Assembly (NCBI RefSeq): GCF_001611555.1
Contig: NZ_LSGP01000025.1
Location: forward strand, 248,001 to 312,000
Length of the DNA stretch: 64,000 nucleotides
Direction: 5' to 3'
Source of the DNA: Anaerosporomusa subterranea
Lineage (GTDB): Bacteria > Bacillota > Negativicutes > Sporomusales > Acetonemataceae
The translations under genes and the position numbers were made by a program. Shown in pieces: positions 43,366-52,450 of the stretch. The notes beneath the pieces were generated by a model. It searched no databases and had not been told where the DNA came from. It saw nothing but the letters and a program-made list of their open reading frames with translations. Every line of letters begins with the position of its first letter. Within the stretch, counting starts at the first letter, position 1.

Positions 43366-44457
43366 TTAGCAATCCCACTCACTAGCATTTCGCAAACGGC
43401 GGTATTGCAATAAGTCGACAAAAGCTTCTAACCTAGTTACCAGCCCGGCTTCCCCAGATTGTTCATCAAAGGCAATAGACAATATGGGGATACCAGTATC
43501 TTCACTAACTTTAGGCAATATATTTTTCGCAACAACTTCAGGCATACAGGTGAATGGAAATACATGAATGATACCATCATAGTTTTCTTGTCTCATACTG
43601 ATTGTGTGGGCAATACTTTTTAGAGCATGACCGCCAACGTAATGGCCAAGATATGGTTGTGCTAGGTTAGCAAGGCGCTTATACATTTCAAGGTACTTAC
43701 TCTTTCGGAACAGATGTCCGTTAACGTAGTCACTTAAATACATCGTGGTATCTACCTCTACACCCATGTGTCCTAAACGCCTAGCTAAATCCAGGTTAAT
43801 AGAAGGCTCAAGCATGACAAAGATTTCCCCAACAACACCAATTCGTAGCGGCCTAATACTAGATTTCAGTTTAACCGTGTCTAGATTACGTTCTGCGCCA
43901 TGCCATGCATTTCTTAATGTAACCATGGTGCTAGCATCATCGATCTCACCAATAGCATTATTCCATAGCACGTCTGACTCGCCTTTCTTCATTTCACGTG
44001 GACGTATAATCTGCACCTTTCGCTGAACGTTGTCGAGGGCATTCATTTTTGCCAAAACCAAGCGCATCGTAGAGTAAATCTCCCGCAAGCTATGCTTAGG
44101 AGCAACCCTTCGCAGATTCTTCCAAACACTAGCAAGATTTGGTTCAATAACAATCATTTCGAATTGGTAGCCAAGTTCCTGGAGAATACATCTTTGTACT
44201 TCCGCATAGTAGCCCAACCGGCAGGGGCCAACCCCACCACAAGTAACAATTGTATTTGCACCCTGATCGAGAGCTTCAATATAATTCCCTAAGGTAATTT
44301 TAAATGGCAGACATACCGCCTCTGGGGAGTATTTGATACCTAGCTCTATTGATCTTTTGGAAATGGGTGGAGGTGTTAATACTTCACAACCAAGGCCAGA
44401 AAATAGCGTCTTCAATACAACACTTAAATTCCCCATATGGGGAAAGGAAATAATCAT
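43366..44457 (-). CDS. HgdB-like acyl-CoA dehydratase/activase-related protein
   Basis: 363 residues. FPHMGNLSVVLKTLFSGLG at the start and CGGVGPCRLGYYAEVQ near residue 73 contain cysteines typical of 2-hydroxyacyl-CoA dehydratase D-component-like proteins, and the end has DGIIHVFPFTCMPEVVAK and GEAGLVTRLEAFVDLLQ. It lines up with the C-terminal quarter of the giant fusion downstream. Its ATG overlaps the previous stop as ATGA. It is the last gene of a three-gene operon. Its enzymatic role is unknown; an iron-sulfur cluster is likely. Confidence 0.8.
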   Translation of the reverse strand: MIISFPHMGNLSVVLKTLFSGLGCEVLTPPPISKRSIELGIKYSPEAVCLPFKITLGNYIEALDQGANTIVTCGGVGPCRLGYYAEVQRCILQELGYQFEMIVIEPNLASVWKNLRRVAPKHSLREIYSTMRLVLAKMNALDNVQRKVQIIRPREMKKGESDVLWNNAIGEIDDASTMVTLRNAWHGAERNLDTVKLKSSIRPLRIGVVGEIFVMLEPSINLDLARRLGHMGVEVDTTMYLSDYVNGHLFRKSKYLEMYKRLANLAQPYLGHYVGGHALKSIAHTISMRQENYDGIIHVFPFTCMPEVVAKNILPKVSEDTGIPILSIAFDEQSGEAGLVTRLEAFVDLLQYRRLRNASEWDC

Positions 44458-45359
44458 GGTTTCTTCCTCCGGCTCAGCATGTCGGTAAAAGCCTCCAGCC
44501 TTGTGATAAAACCCGCTTCAGCGGTGTGTTCATCTATTGTTAACAGCATAAAAGGAATATTGAGCGATTGGGCGCGCCGATTAATCAGTTCGCCAATTAA
44601 GGTGTCAGGCCCGCATGAAAAAGAAGTAATAAATATTATCCCATCAACTGGCCTTGGCCGCTGCATTAAGACTAATGCGGCCCCTGCCATATGATGAGAT
44701 GAGGACCAAAATATTCTTTTCCAATCTTTAACGGCAGCAGTAGACTGATGACAGCTTACATCCTCAGGTGTTTCAACAACACAACCAAATTTGCGCAGTT
44801 TGTTAATAACATTCATGCTAATCTGACGATCATTGAGAATGTATGGATGGCCGATCAGCCCAATACGTTGCTGGTCAGGTTCATCCTTGTATGAAATCCT
44901 CTGCTGTTTCTGGTACTTAGATGCGGAATACCATGCATATAGACTGGGAATTGGACCTCTCCCTAAGGTACGGCCTAGGCTAACTATCGCCTGATAAAGA
45001 CTGTATTGATTTTGGCGTAGATTTACGTTTGTATCGATAATTGGCGGGAGTTTCTTGAAATTGCTGCGCAGCATATCTGTCATGCCAATTATTTTCGGAC
45101 AAGTATATTGCCTTGCTGAAACGCTAATCAACCGTGGTGAAAACAAATAATCGACTTCCTTATATAAATCACATACATGTCCGAAGTATACTTTAACCGG
45201 CAAACAGACCTCATCTAACACGCTCCCATGATCTAATGTTGCTTTCGTAGTATCGCCAGAAATTACTACCTCTGCCCCGAGCTCATGCAGAAATTTCTCC
45301 CAAACTGTTCCATACTGATAATATAACAGGCCTCGTGGTAGTCCAATTCGAACTGACAA
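44454..45359 (-). CDS. DUF2229-type activase-associated protein
   Basis: 301 residues. VRIGLPRGLLYYQYGTVWEKF at residues 3-23 is the DUF2229 opening; LDEVCLPVKVYFGHV and TSFSCGPDTLIGELINRRAQ supply conserved cysteines, and DEHTAEAGFITRLEAF closes the domain. It corresponds to the central region of the giant fusion. A TTG start follows AGAAGG at ten bases, after the activase stop. It is coupled by ATGA to the HgdB-like gene. The function is unknown beyond association with ATP-dependent activases. Confidence 0.8.
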   Translation of the reverse strand: MSVRIGLPRGLLYYQYGTVWEKFLHELGAEVVISGDTTKATLDHGSVLDEVCLPVKVYFGHVCDLYKEVDYLFSPRLISVSARQYTCPKIIGMTDMLRSNFKKLPPIIDTNVNLRQNQYSLYQAIVSLGRTLGRGPIPSLYAWYSASKYQKQQRISYKDEPDQQRIGLIGHPYILNDRQISMNVINKLRKFGCVVETPEDVSCHQSTAAVKDWKRIFWSSSHHMAGAALVLMQRPRPVDGIIFITSFSCGPDTLIGELINRRAQSLNIPFMLLTIDEHTAEAGFITRLEAFTDMLSRRKKP

Positions 45360-45388
45360 AATACATCAACCTTCTCTTCTCTCCTGCT

Positions 45389-46351
45389 CTAGGCAACGAC
45401 TATACTATTACTCCATTTTCCGCACTGGTCACCCCAGCGAGCTACCGTCCTATCGTTTACCTTAAGGTCAATAACTTCACACATATTGGCGCAACCATTA
45501 CACTCAAAACTATTAGGCACATATGTCAAATCGACCACATCGAACCCCCGAAAATTAGTGTGGTTTCTCTGACTAACTTGTTCTCCTGCCAACAAAGCCG
45601 CGCCAATCGCTCCCATAACATCGTGGTAAGCTGGAATAACAATCGGACACCCCAATGCTTCTTCGAAAGCTCTTTGCATGCCTTTGTTAGCCGCTACTCC
45701 GCCTTGAAAAAGAACGGGGCTTTGAATTTTTTTACCTTTACCGACATTATTGAGGTAGTTCCGTGATAAAGCGTGACACAACCCGTTGAGAATATCTGGA
45801 ATGCTGTGTCCGGTCTGCTGCTTATGAATCATGTCAGATTCAGCAAACACCGCACAACGGCCTGCAATTCGGACTGGAGTCTGTGACTGTAACGCGATAT
45901 CGCCGAAATCTTCAATAGAGATATTAAGACGGGCAGCTTGCTGGTCCAAAAACGACCCGGTACCAGCGGCGCAGACGGTGTTCATAGCAAAATCAATGAC
46001 TACGCCATCGCGGAGGATGATAATTTTAGAGTCTTGTCCACCAATTTCTAATACTGTTTGTACTTCAGGCGTAGTATGCATAGCAGCCACCGCATGGGCA
46101 GTGATTTCATTCTTAACGCTGTCCGCTCCTACTATTACACCCATCAGATTACGACCGCTTCCAGTAGTGCCAACCCCCTTTACCTTTATATCTGGATTCC
46201 GCTCTCGAATAAGGCGCAAACCGTTTTGCACTGCTTTAATTGGATTCCCTTGGGTACGTATATATAACGTATCAATTACTTTTTTAAATTCGTCAAGAGC
46301 AGCAATGTTGATACTTACTGACCCCACGTCAATACCTAATAAGACGTGCAT
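45389..46351 (-). CDS. Acyl-CoA dehydratase activase (HgdC/BcrA-like)
   Basis: 320 residues of the ASKHA fold: LLGIDVGSVSINIAALD at the start, GVGTTGSGRNLMGVIVGA near 60-77, EIGGQDSKIIIL near 100-111, and NTVCAAGTGSFLDQQ near 124-138, whose cysteine with the one in GRCAVFAESDM binds a [4Fe-4S] cluster between the subunits of a dimer. It uses ATP to pass electrons to a dehydratase-like partner. A cysteine-rich C-terminus (ECNGCANMCEV) matches the one after the second ASKHA domain of the giant fusion. AAAGGAGG precedes ATG. It is the first gene of the split operon. Confidence 0.9.
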   Translation of the reverse strand: MHVLLGIDVGSVSINIAALDEFKKVIDTLYIRTQGNPIKAVQNGLRLIRERNPDIKVKGVGTTGSGRNLMGVIVGADSVKNEITAHAVAAMHTTPEVQTVLEIGGQDSKIIILRDGVVIDFAMNTVCAAGTGSFLDQQAARLNISIEDFGDIALQSQTPVRIAGRCAVFAESDMIHKQQTGHSIPDILNGLCHALSRNYLNNVGKGKKIQSPVLFQGGVAANKGMQRAFEEALGCPIVIPAYHDVMGAIGAALLAGEQVSQRNHTNFRGFDVVDLTYVPNSFECNGCANMCEVIDLKVNDRTVARWGDQCGKWSNSIVVA

Positions 46352-46502
46352 GAATATGCCTCCTTTAACCCCGATACTCCAAGTATTCCATCTATCGGAT
46401 AAATTAATACAGTTGCCGCGAATATTAAGGAATCTCGAGGAGTCTCTAAAACAATCCCCGTATAATCACCTTACCTTCCGTAATTGAACGTCTTTCGTGC
46501 AA

Positions 46503-46556
46503 CCAGTATAAAAGACCAGGAACCGCAGTGTATAACGGTTCCCTGGTCTTTCATTT
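46503..46556. repeat. Dispersed hairpin related to 26939-26981
   Basis: AGACCAGGAACCG and CGGTTCCCTGGTCT enclose CAGTGTATAA and are followed by TTTCATTTAGCGTA. The hairpin at 26939-26981 has the same stem, a loop ending TTATAA and the same TTTAGCGT flank. It lies between two divergent genes and does not follow a plus-strand gene, so it is more a repeat element than a terminator here. Confidence 0.65.
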
Positions 46557-46605
46557 AGCGTATTTACAATTTGCACCATTGTCATTCTAATCGTTCTAAT
46601 CGCGA

Positions 46606-46737
46606 TTAAATCGATGTTACTGATAAAACTAGACGCGCAATATGGCAAGGCGCATCAATTAACGCTGTTTCTTCTACTTCCAGTAGTAAATACGCGTTAC
46701 CACCTTTTCCACCTATGCCATCAATAATTTATTTATC
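46606..46737 (-). pseudogene. Truncated copy of the MBL-fold hydrolase gene
   Basis: Minus-strand codons give DK, a stop, then IIDGIGGKGGNAYLLLEVEE and ALIDAPCHIARLVLSVTSI before a second stop. This matches the first 43 residues of the intact MBL-fold protein at 33080-33958 (DKIVDVTGGKGGSAYLLLGEE). The DNA continues into TTCTAATCGCGATTAA, which in the intact gene lies about 150 bases further into the coding sequence, so the copy also has an internal deletion. Confidence 0.8.
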
Positions 46738-46895
46738 TAATAATTATAGTATAAGCAAAGGGCGATTCCAGGCAAATATCGTGCAATTGAGTTCCAAGCA
46801 CTAGACTTTCAACTAATCCGCACAATTCGCGCAAGGCGCGCAGCGATTCTATAAGCATGCTTGTTAAATCCTGGATTAATTGACTCAACTATCCG

Positions 46896-46924
46896 TTGAC
46901 ATTCAGACGCCTTTCAGCGATAAT
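46896..46924 (+). promoter_or_regulatory. tetR promoter
   Basis: TTGACA at 46896-46901 and GATAAT at 46919-46924 are 17 bases apart. The TetR operator begins five bases after the -10, which fits repression by blocking transcription start. Confidence 0.65.
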
Positions 46925-46928
46925 AGCC

Positions 46929-46949
46929 ACATACCGACTGGTAGGTACG
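46929..46949. promoter_or_regulatory. TetR operator 1
   Basis: ACATACCGACTGGTAGGTACG is almost the same as the palindrome at 47582-47601. It overlaps the expected transcription start of tetR and is the likely autoregulatory site. Confidence 0.7.
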
Positions 46950-46979
46950 AAGCAAATTCGTTGTGCTGAAGGTGAAGAA

Positions 46980-47561
46980 ATGACTAAAGAGAATATCATA
47001 ATCGCCGCATTGCGTTTATTTTTAATGCGCGGTTACAAGTCGGTCTCCCTCATCGATGTTGCTAATGAGGTAGGTATTACTAAGGGGGGAATTTATCATT
47101 ATTTCTCCAGTAAAGATGATTTGCTGCATGTGTCGCTTCATCTCCTCGTTGACCGGTTTGAAGCAACATACAGGGATATCTTCAGTGAACAGAACACGAT
47201 CAAGACTGTACTCCACTCACTGATAGTAGAACGGTCTGTAGAAAACTATTTCAAAGATCTATTGCAGGTGACAGAAAGCTGCACTCTTGACTACGCACAT
47301 TTCGTGATTGAGGTCATGAGTAAGTTTCCCGATATCAAACAACGAATTGAACAAAACAGTCTGATAGTATGCGAATCCTTGTCGCAAAAGATTCAGCGCG
47401 CCATGGAAAAAGGGGAGTTGAAGAGCGGCTTTGATAGTTTCGCACTGGCTGCCGTCATCCTCTCGCTAGTCAATGGGCAGAATTCACTAGGCAGTCATTT
47501 TCAGTCTCCGGTTGTACGTCAGAGAATGATGGGAACAGTTTCAGGGATGCTGGATATTTAA
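46980..47561 (+). CDS. TetR-family repressor
   Basis: 193 residues from ATG 46980; the upstream frame covers the promoter and operator and is rejected. The N-terminal helix-turn-helix is typical: ENIIIAALRLFLMRGYKSVSL then VGITKGGIYHYFSSKDDLL. The C-terminal ligand domain is not conserved enough to name. Two copies of a palindrome built on ACCGAC-GGTAGGT flank the gene, one at its promoter and one before the efflux genes, so it almost certainly represses itself and the RND operon until a toxic ligand binds. Confidence 0.93.
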   Translation: MTKENIIIAALRLFLMRGYKSVSLIDVANEVGITKGGIYHYFSSKDDLLHVSLHLLVDRFEATYRDIFSEQNTIKTVLHSLIVERSVENYFKDLLQVTESCTLDYAHFVIEVMSKFPDIKQRIEQNSLIVCESLSQKIQRAMEKGELKSGFDSFALAAVILSLVNGQNSLGSHFQSPVVRQRMMGTVSGMLDI

Positions 47562-47581
47562 CAGCATTAGCACAACCGCAA

Positions 47582-47601
47582 CATACCGACCGGTAGGTAT
47601 G
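47582..47601. promoter_or_regulatory. TetR operator 2 before the RND operon
   Basis: CATACCGACCGGTAGGTATG has inverted arms CATACC/GGTATG. It repeats operator 1 and lies 51-70 bases before the start of the membrane fusion protein gene. Confidence 0.75.
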
Positions 47602-47651
47602 TTTTACCAAGTAAGTACATTATCGCTTGCTATAGAGGAGGACTTTACTCA

Positions 47652-48749
47652 ATGATGAACTGGAAATCAAAAAAGTGGTTAATTCCCGTCATTTTATTGA
47701 TTGGGATTACAATCGTTTGGCGCAGCGGGGTCCTGGCTGGCGACAAAACCCAGACCAAAGCGGCTGACACTGCACTAAGCGTTAAGGTCGCGGCAGCGCA
47801 ATACGTGGACATCGTACCAAGCCTGAATTTCAATGGAACGCTCGAAGGACAAATTTCGGCGACAATAGGCGCTAAAATTTCCGGGCGGATTGAGCAGGTT
47901 CTCGTGCAGGAAGGCCAGCAAGTCAACGTCGGCGACCCGCTAATAAAGCTGGAAGCAATTGAGCTCGCAAACTCTGTCCGTCAGGCTGGCGACAGCGTGC
48001 GGAAAGCGCAGGCCAGCTATGAGTTGGCGCTGAACGACTTTAACCGTTATCAAATCCTGTATGATAAGGGCGCGGTTTCTGAGCAGCAGCTGGATAATGC
48101 CAAAGTCAAGCTGAAAACCGCAGAAGCCGATTTATCGAGCGCCACGGCGAATCAAAGCAGCACGCAGCAGCAGTACAGCTATGGTGTGATTAGCTCCCCT
48201 GTCGACGGTGTTATCGCCAATCGAACAGCTACCGTCGGTCAAGTGGTTTCCCCCGGAGCAGCGCTGATGGTAGTACAGGATATCAATCAGGTATACGCGG
48301 TAATCAATGTCGAACAGAAAGATTTAGGAAAAGTGAAGATCGGCCAAACAGCCAGTGTTAGTGTCGACTCCTATCCAGATACAGTGTTTGCTGGAACCGT
48401 AGAGGTGATGAACCCGGAAGCAGGCTCGGTAAGCCGGATGTTCCGGACAAAAATTAAAATCGACAACAGCGCCGGCGAGCTGAAACCAGGCATGTTTGCC
48501 AAAGTGGCGCTGTCAACAGGCTCAAGTGCGCAAATCCTGACCATTCCGCAATCGGCAGTCGTCCAAAAGCAAGGTTTATATTATGTCTTCACCCTGGAAG
48601 GCGATAAAGCAGTCCGCCGCCAAATTGAAATCGGCGACATGATGGAAACCGCCATCGCAGTGAAGGCAGGCCTAGAGCCGGGACAACAGGTTGTCACGAC
48701 GAATACAAGCCGGCTCAAAGACGGCGATGCTGTGCGGGTCGCGCAATAG
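47652..48749 (+). CDS. RND efflux periplasmic adaptor (AcrA/MexA-like)
   Basis: 365 residues. A signal anchor (WLIPVILLIGITIVW) is followed by the lipoyl-barrel-hairpin arrangement of membrane fusion proteins: KISGRIEQVLVQEGQQVNVGD near residue 78 and ISSPVDGVIANRTATVGQVVS near 178. It bridges the inner-membrane pump and an outer-membrane channel, so the cell must have an outer membrane. A GAGGAGG site precedes ATG. The pump gene follows after 21 bases. An outer-membrane channel (TolC-like) gene is not in the window. Confidence 0.93.
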   Translation: MMNWKSKKWLIPVILLIGITIVWRSGVLAGDKTQTKAADTALSVKVAAAQYVDIVPSLNFNGTLEGQISATIGAKISGRIEQVLVQEGQQVNVGDPLIKLEAIELANSVRQAGDSVRKAQASYELALNDFNRYQILYDKGAVSEQQLDNAKVKLKTAEADLSSATANQSSTQQQYSYGVISSPVDGVIANRTATVGQVVSPGAALMVVQDINQVYAVINVEQKDLGKVKIGQTASVSVDSYPDTVFAGTVEVMNPEAGSVSRMFRTKIKIDNSAGELKPGMFAKVALSTGSSAQILTIPQSAVVQKQGLYYVFTLEGDKAVRRQIEIGDMMETAIAVKAGLEPGQQVVTTNTSRLKDGDAVRVAQ

Positions 48750-48770
48750 AGATAAATTAAGGAGAAGGTC

Positions 48771-51700
48771 ATGAAACTTACTGAGATTAGTATCAAGCGT
48801 CCGGTATTTGCTACAGTTATGATTTTGGCGCTGGTCGTTTTAGGCTTGGCGAGTTACATGTCCTTGAATGTGGACGAATATCCGAGCGTCGAAATCCCTG
48901 TCGTCGCGGTAACCGTTGTTTACCCTGGCGCATCTCCCGAGCAAGTCGAGTCGAAGGTCACGCTTAAGGTTGAGGAAGCAGTCAACGTAGTCGCCGGCGT
49001 CGAGCACGTCACGTCCACGGCCAGCGAAGGGATATCAACAACAGTCATTCAGTTTACGTCAGATACCAACGCAGATGCCGCAGCCCAAAATGTACGCGAC
49101 AAGCTCGGCAGCCTGCAGGCAGAATTGCCGGACGATGCGAAAGCGCCAATCATTTCCCGGTTTGATCCTTCAGATACTCCGGTCATGTCGATTGCGCTTA
49201 CCGGAGATATGAGTCAGCGGGAGCTGACGATATTCGCTGAAGATATCCTGACCAAACGGATAAAAACCGTCAATGGCGTCGCCTCAGTCGATGTCCAGGG
49301 CGGGCTTGACCGGGAAATCCAAATTCAGTTGGATGGCGGCCAGATGTCGGCATACGGGATCACTATTCCGGAAGTTTTAAATAACCTGCGCAGTGAGAAT
49401 ATTGATTCTCCTGGCGGTAAAGTAACTGACGGTCAGCGGGAAACCGACCTGCGGGCAGTGGGCAGCGTGACATCCAGTCAACAGTTTCTTAATCTGCCGG
49501 TCGGCCAACGCGATGGCGTTCAGCTTTACGTCAAAAATATTGCCTCTGTCAAAGACACGACAGAAGACGTCGCTGTCGTTACCAAGCTGAACGGCAAGCC
49601 GGCCCTGGGGCTTGACATCATGAAACAGTCTGGCAGCAACACAGTCCAGGTGGTTGACAATGTCAAGAAGCAATTAGACTCCATCCAGAAGGAACTGCCG
49701 TCTGGAGTCGATCTGGTCGTTGTCCGGGACAATTCGAAAAATATCCGGGAATCAGTCGATGATGTTCTGTTTAACCTGATCGTGGGTGGTTTCCTAGCCG
49801 TTGCCATCGTCTTCCTGTTTCTGGGCAACTGGCGAAGCACCATCATTAGCGGTATAACGATTCCCGTTTCAGTCATCACGTCCTTTCTGGCAATGAAAGC
49901 ACTCGGTTTTACGCTCAATACCATGTCGCTTCTAGCGCTTTCTCTGGCAGTCGGTCTCTTGATTGATGACGCGATTGTCGTTATCGAGAATATTGTCCGC
50001 CATTTGGCGATGGGCAAGGATAAGACCACCGCCGCACTCGAAGGAACCGCAGAGATTGGTCTTGCCGTTATGGCGACCACCTTCACCTTAGTCGCCGTTT
50101 TCCTGCCGGTCGGCATGATGAATGGTATTGTCGGCCAGTTTTTCAAAGAATTTGGCGTCACTGTAGCTGCTAGTGTGCTGGTTTCCCTGTTCGTCGCCTT
50201 CACCCTTACGCCGATGTTATCAGCGAAATATCTTAACCATTCTGAGATCCACGATGACAGCCGGTTGGGGCGGGCCTGGCTTAGCTGGAACCGGAAGTTT
50301 GATGAAATAACGGCAAAGTATGGTGAATTCTTGCGCAAAGCGCTCAGCCATCGCCGTAAAGTCATGCTGACAGCCGCAGTGTTGTTTATTGCCAGCCTAA
50401 CACTCATCCCGTTCTTAGGCTCGACCTTTATACCAGATGCCGATCATAGCGAGATTAGCATTAAAGCAACGGTTGATCCAGGCATGAGTGTACAGGCGTC
50501 AGCCGCAATGGCTGACGAAATGATCCAAATAGCGCAGGCTGTTCCTGAAGTTAAGCTGACCTATAGTGTGGCAAATTCGCGTGAGATCACGATTTTTACG
50601 CAGCTTTCAGCGAAGAGCGAGCGTTCTGTCAGCGATAACGCGATTATTGAAGACCTCCGTCAACGCTACCGGGATATTGCCGGCGCCGAAATCAGCGTCT
50701 CGAAGAATTCTGGTTTGAGCAGCGGTAAGCCAGTGTCGCTGGTTATCCAGGGACAAGAGCTGGAGACGCTGGCCGAAATTTCCGAACAAGTCCAGGCTGC
50801 CGTCGCCAGTGTTCCGGGAACTGTCGACATCGCTTCGAGCTATGAAGCCGGCAATCCTGACGCACAGCTTGTGGTAAACCGCGATCGGGCGGCTGACCTG
50901 AGCATTTCGGCGGCAAGCATTGCCGACACATTGCAGACCATGTTCAACGGTAAAATTGCTACCCAGTATAAAGAAGGCGATGACTCCTATGATGTCCGGG
51001 TCATTCTCGACCCGAATTCCCGCCGCAGCTTAGCTGACGTCAATAGCGTCTATCTGTCTGGTACTACAGGCAGTAAAACCGGGCAAACGGTAATGGTTCC
51101 GCTATCGCAGGTAACCGATACCGTTTATGCGACAAGCCCGGCTCAGATTAAACGCTATGATAATCAGCAGCAGATTACGATTTCGGCAAATTTAAGCGGA
51201 ATATCGCTAGGTGAATTCAATAAAGAGTTTAACCAAAAGATTGCTGCCGTAACTATGCCGGAGGGCTATGGCTTTGTCGCCACTGGCCAAGCCAAGTCGA
51301 TGAGTGATGCGTTTAGCAGCATGGTTATGGCGTTGACAATTGCGGTGCTGTTTATCTTCTTCGTGCTGGCAGCGCAATTTGAAAGCTATATCGATCCGCT
51401 GTCCATCATGCTTGCTTTGCCGTTGTCTGTCATTGGTGCAATCGGCGGTCTCCTGATGATGGGCAGTGAGCTCAGCATCATGTCGCTAATCGGCATTATC
51501 ATGCTGATGGGACTGGTAACCAAGAACGCGATCCTGCTGATCGACTTCGCCAAGCAGCGCCGCGCTCAAGGCGTCGAGCGCAACCAGGCTCTGGTTGACG
51601 CGGCGGTGCACCGCATGCGACCGATCATTATGACAACAGCCGCGATGATTTTCGGCATGCTCCCGCTTGCCTTAGGCATCGGCCCCGGCGCGGAAGCCCG

Positions 51701-51842
51701 CGCGCCGATGGCGCACGCCATTATTGGCGGATTGATCACATCAACCATCTTAACCTTGGTCGTTGTGCCGGTGGTGTATACGATATTGGACGACATGAAA
51801 AACGGCAAATACAGTTTCAAGAAGTTTTTCCGCAAAGCCTAA
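48771..51842 (+). CDS. RND efflux pump (AcrB/MexB family)
   Basis: 1023 residues, the usual length. ISIKRPVFATVMILALVVLG opens the first span; the proton-relay aspartates are in VGLLIDDAIVVIENIVRHL near residue 400; the second half has the matching LPLSVIGAIGGLLMMGSELSI. Twelve membrane spans and two large periplasmic loops are expected. It exports drugs, solvents or other toxic compounds using the proton gradient. AAGGAGAAGG precedes ATG. It shares an operon with the adaptor gene and is controlled by TetR. A terminator follows. Confidence 0.95.
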   Translation: MKLTEISIKRPVFATVMILALVVLGLASYMSLNVDEYPSVEIPVVAVTVVYPGASPEQVESKVTLKVEEAVNVVAGVEHVTSTASEGISTTVIQFTSDTNADAAAQNVRDKLGSLQAELPDDAKAPIISRFDPSDTPVMSIALTGDMSQRELTIFAEDILTKRIKTVNGVASVDVQGGLDREIQIQLDGGQMSAYGITIPEVLNNLRSENIDSPGGKVTDGQRETDLRAVGSVTSSQQFLNLPVGQRDGVQLYVKNIASVKDTTEDVAVVTKLNGKPALGLDIMKQSGSNTVQVVDNVKKQLDSIQKELPSGVDLVVVRDNSKNIRESVDDVLFNLIVGGFLAVAIVFLFLGNWRSTIISGITIPVSVITSFLAMKALGFTLNTMSLLALSLAVGLLIDDAIVVIENIVRHLAMGKDKTTAALEGTAEIGLAVMATTFTLVAVFLPVGMMNGIVGQFFKEFGVTVAASVLVSLFVAFTLTPMLSAKYLNHSEIHDDSRLGRAWLSWNRKFDEITAKYGEFLRKALSHRRKVMLTAAVLFIASLTLIPFLGSTFIPDADHSEISIKATVDPGMSVQASAAMADEMIQIAQAVPEVKLTYSVANSREITIFTQLSAKSERSVSDNAIIEDLRQRYRDIAGAEISVSKNSGLSSGKPVSLVIQGQELETLAEISEQVQAAVASVPGTVDIASSYEAGNPDAQLVVNRDRAADLSISAASIADTLQTMFNGKIATQYKEGDDSYDVRVILDPNSRRSLADVNSVYLSGTTGSKTGQTVMVPLSQVTDTVYATSPAQIKRYDNQQQITISANLSGISLGEFNKEFNQKIAAVTMPEGYGFVATGQAKSMSDAFSSMVMALTIAVLFIFFVLAAQFESYIDPLSIMLALPLSVIGAIGGLLMMGSELSIMSLIGIIMLMGLVTKNAILLIDFAKQRRAQGVERNQALVDAAVHRMRPIIMTTAAMIFGMLPLALGIGPGAEARAPMAHAIIGGLITSTILTLVVVPVVYTILDDMKNGKYSFKKFFRKA

Positions 51843-51878
51843 CAAGAGGATGCTAACTCCTATTCCCCGAATAAAGAT

Positions 51879-51918
51879 AAAATGCCTTCCCAGGGTTAAT
51901 CCCTCGGAAGGCATTTTA
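51879..51918 (+). terminator. Bidirectional terminator after the RND operon
   Basis: AAAATGCCTTCC and GGAAGGCATTTT are exact complements, with CCC/GGG pairs in the loop. It separates the convergent RND and PNPOx-like genes. Confidence 0.85.
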
Positions 51919-51926
51919 CTATATGC

Positions 51927-52328
51927 TTAGAACTCAAACGCCTTTGCTGGCTGACCACTCATATCAGAGAGCACTGCCTTACCATGCTCTAAATAAAAGA
52001 TCTCAAAAATTGGATTGTCCGGGGTTTTATAGATTTCTTTTATCATTGGGCGATTTTCTAAAATGTACCGCTTCATTTCGATGTCTTTACTGAATTTAGC
52101 TTCGCCGCTTACTCTGACAAACGCAAACTTTTGTGTCATTGAAGAAAACTCTATAGATGGATTTTTCCGCAGCTGATGGAAAACACTTTTGTTATTTGCC
52201 GTGCAAAACCATAGCCGACTATCCCTCTCCAACATAAAGCCCCAGGGCCGAACACGCGGGTTTCCGTCTTCTATTGTCGCTAGAAATCCCAGCGGGTTAG
52301 CATTTAAGAAGTCGATTACGTCTTTCAT
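51927..52328 (-). CDS. Pyridoxamine 5'-phosphate oxidase-like FMN-binding protein
   Basis: 133 residues of the small split-barrel flavoprotein family. LGFLATIEDGNPRVRPWGFM near residue 13 and LWFCTANNKSVFHQLRKNP near 40 are characteristic. Such proteins bind FMN or F420/heme in a dimer; the exact reaction is not evident. GGAGGGAG precedes ATG. It stands alone, and a pair of tandem hairpins follows upstream. Confidence 0.85.
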   Translation of the reverse strand: MKDVIDFLNANPLGFLATIEDGNPRVRPWGFMLERDSRLWFCTANNKSVFHQLRKNPSIEFSSMTQKFAFVRVSGEAKFSKDIEMKRYILENRPMIKEIYKTPDNPIFEIFYLEHGKAVLSDMSGQPAKAFEF

Positions 52329-52450
52329 GATCTCCCTCCACTGTGTTTAATCATAGATACTATAGTGTTCCCACTTACTGTATTTTATCCTTCACACAGC
52401 CTGTAACACCCCGCCCTCTTAGGTCGTGGATTAACAGGCTGTAGCTCGAT

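Larger units (their letters stand above)
46352..46979. other. Intergenic region with relic gene and tetR control region
   Basis: A 628-base spacer between divergent genes. It holds a dispersed hairpin (46503-46556), a broken copy of the MBL-fold gene (46606-46737) and the tetR promoter and operator (46896-46949). Confidence 0.6.
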
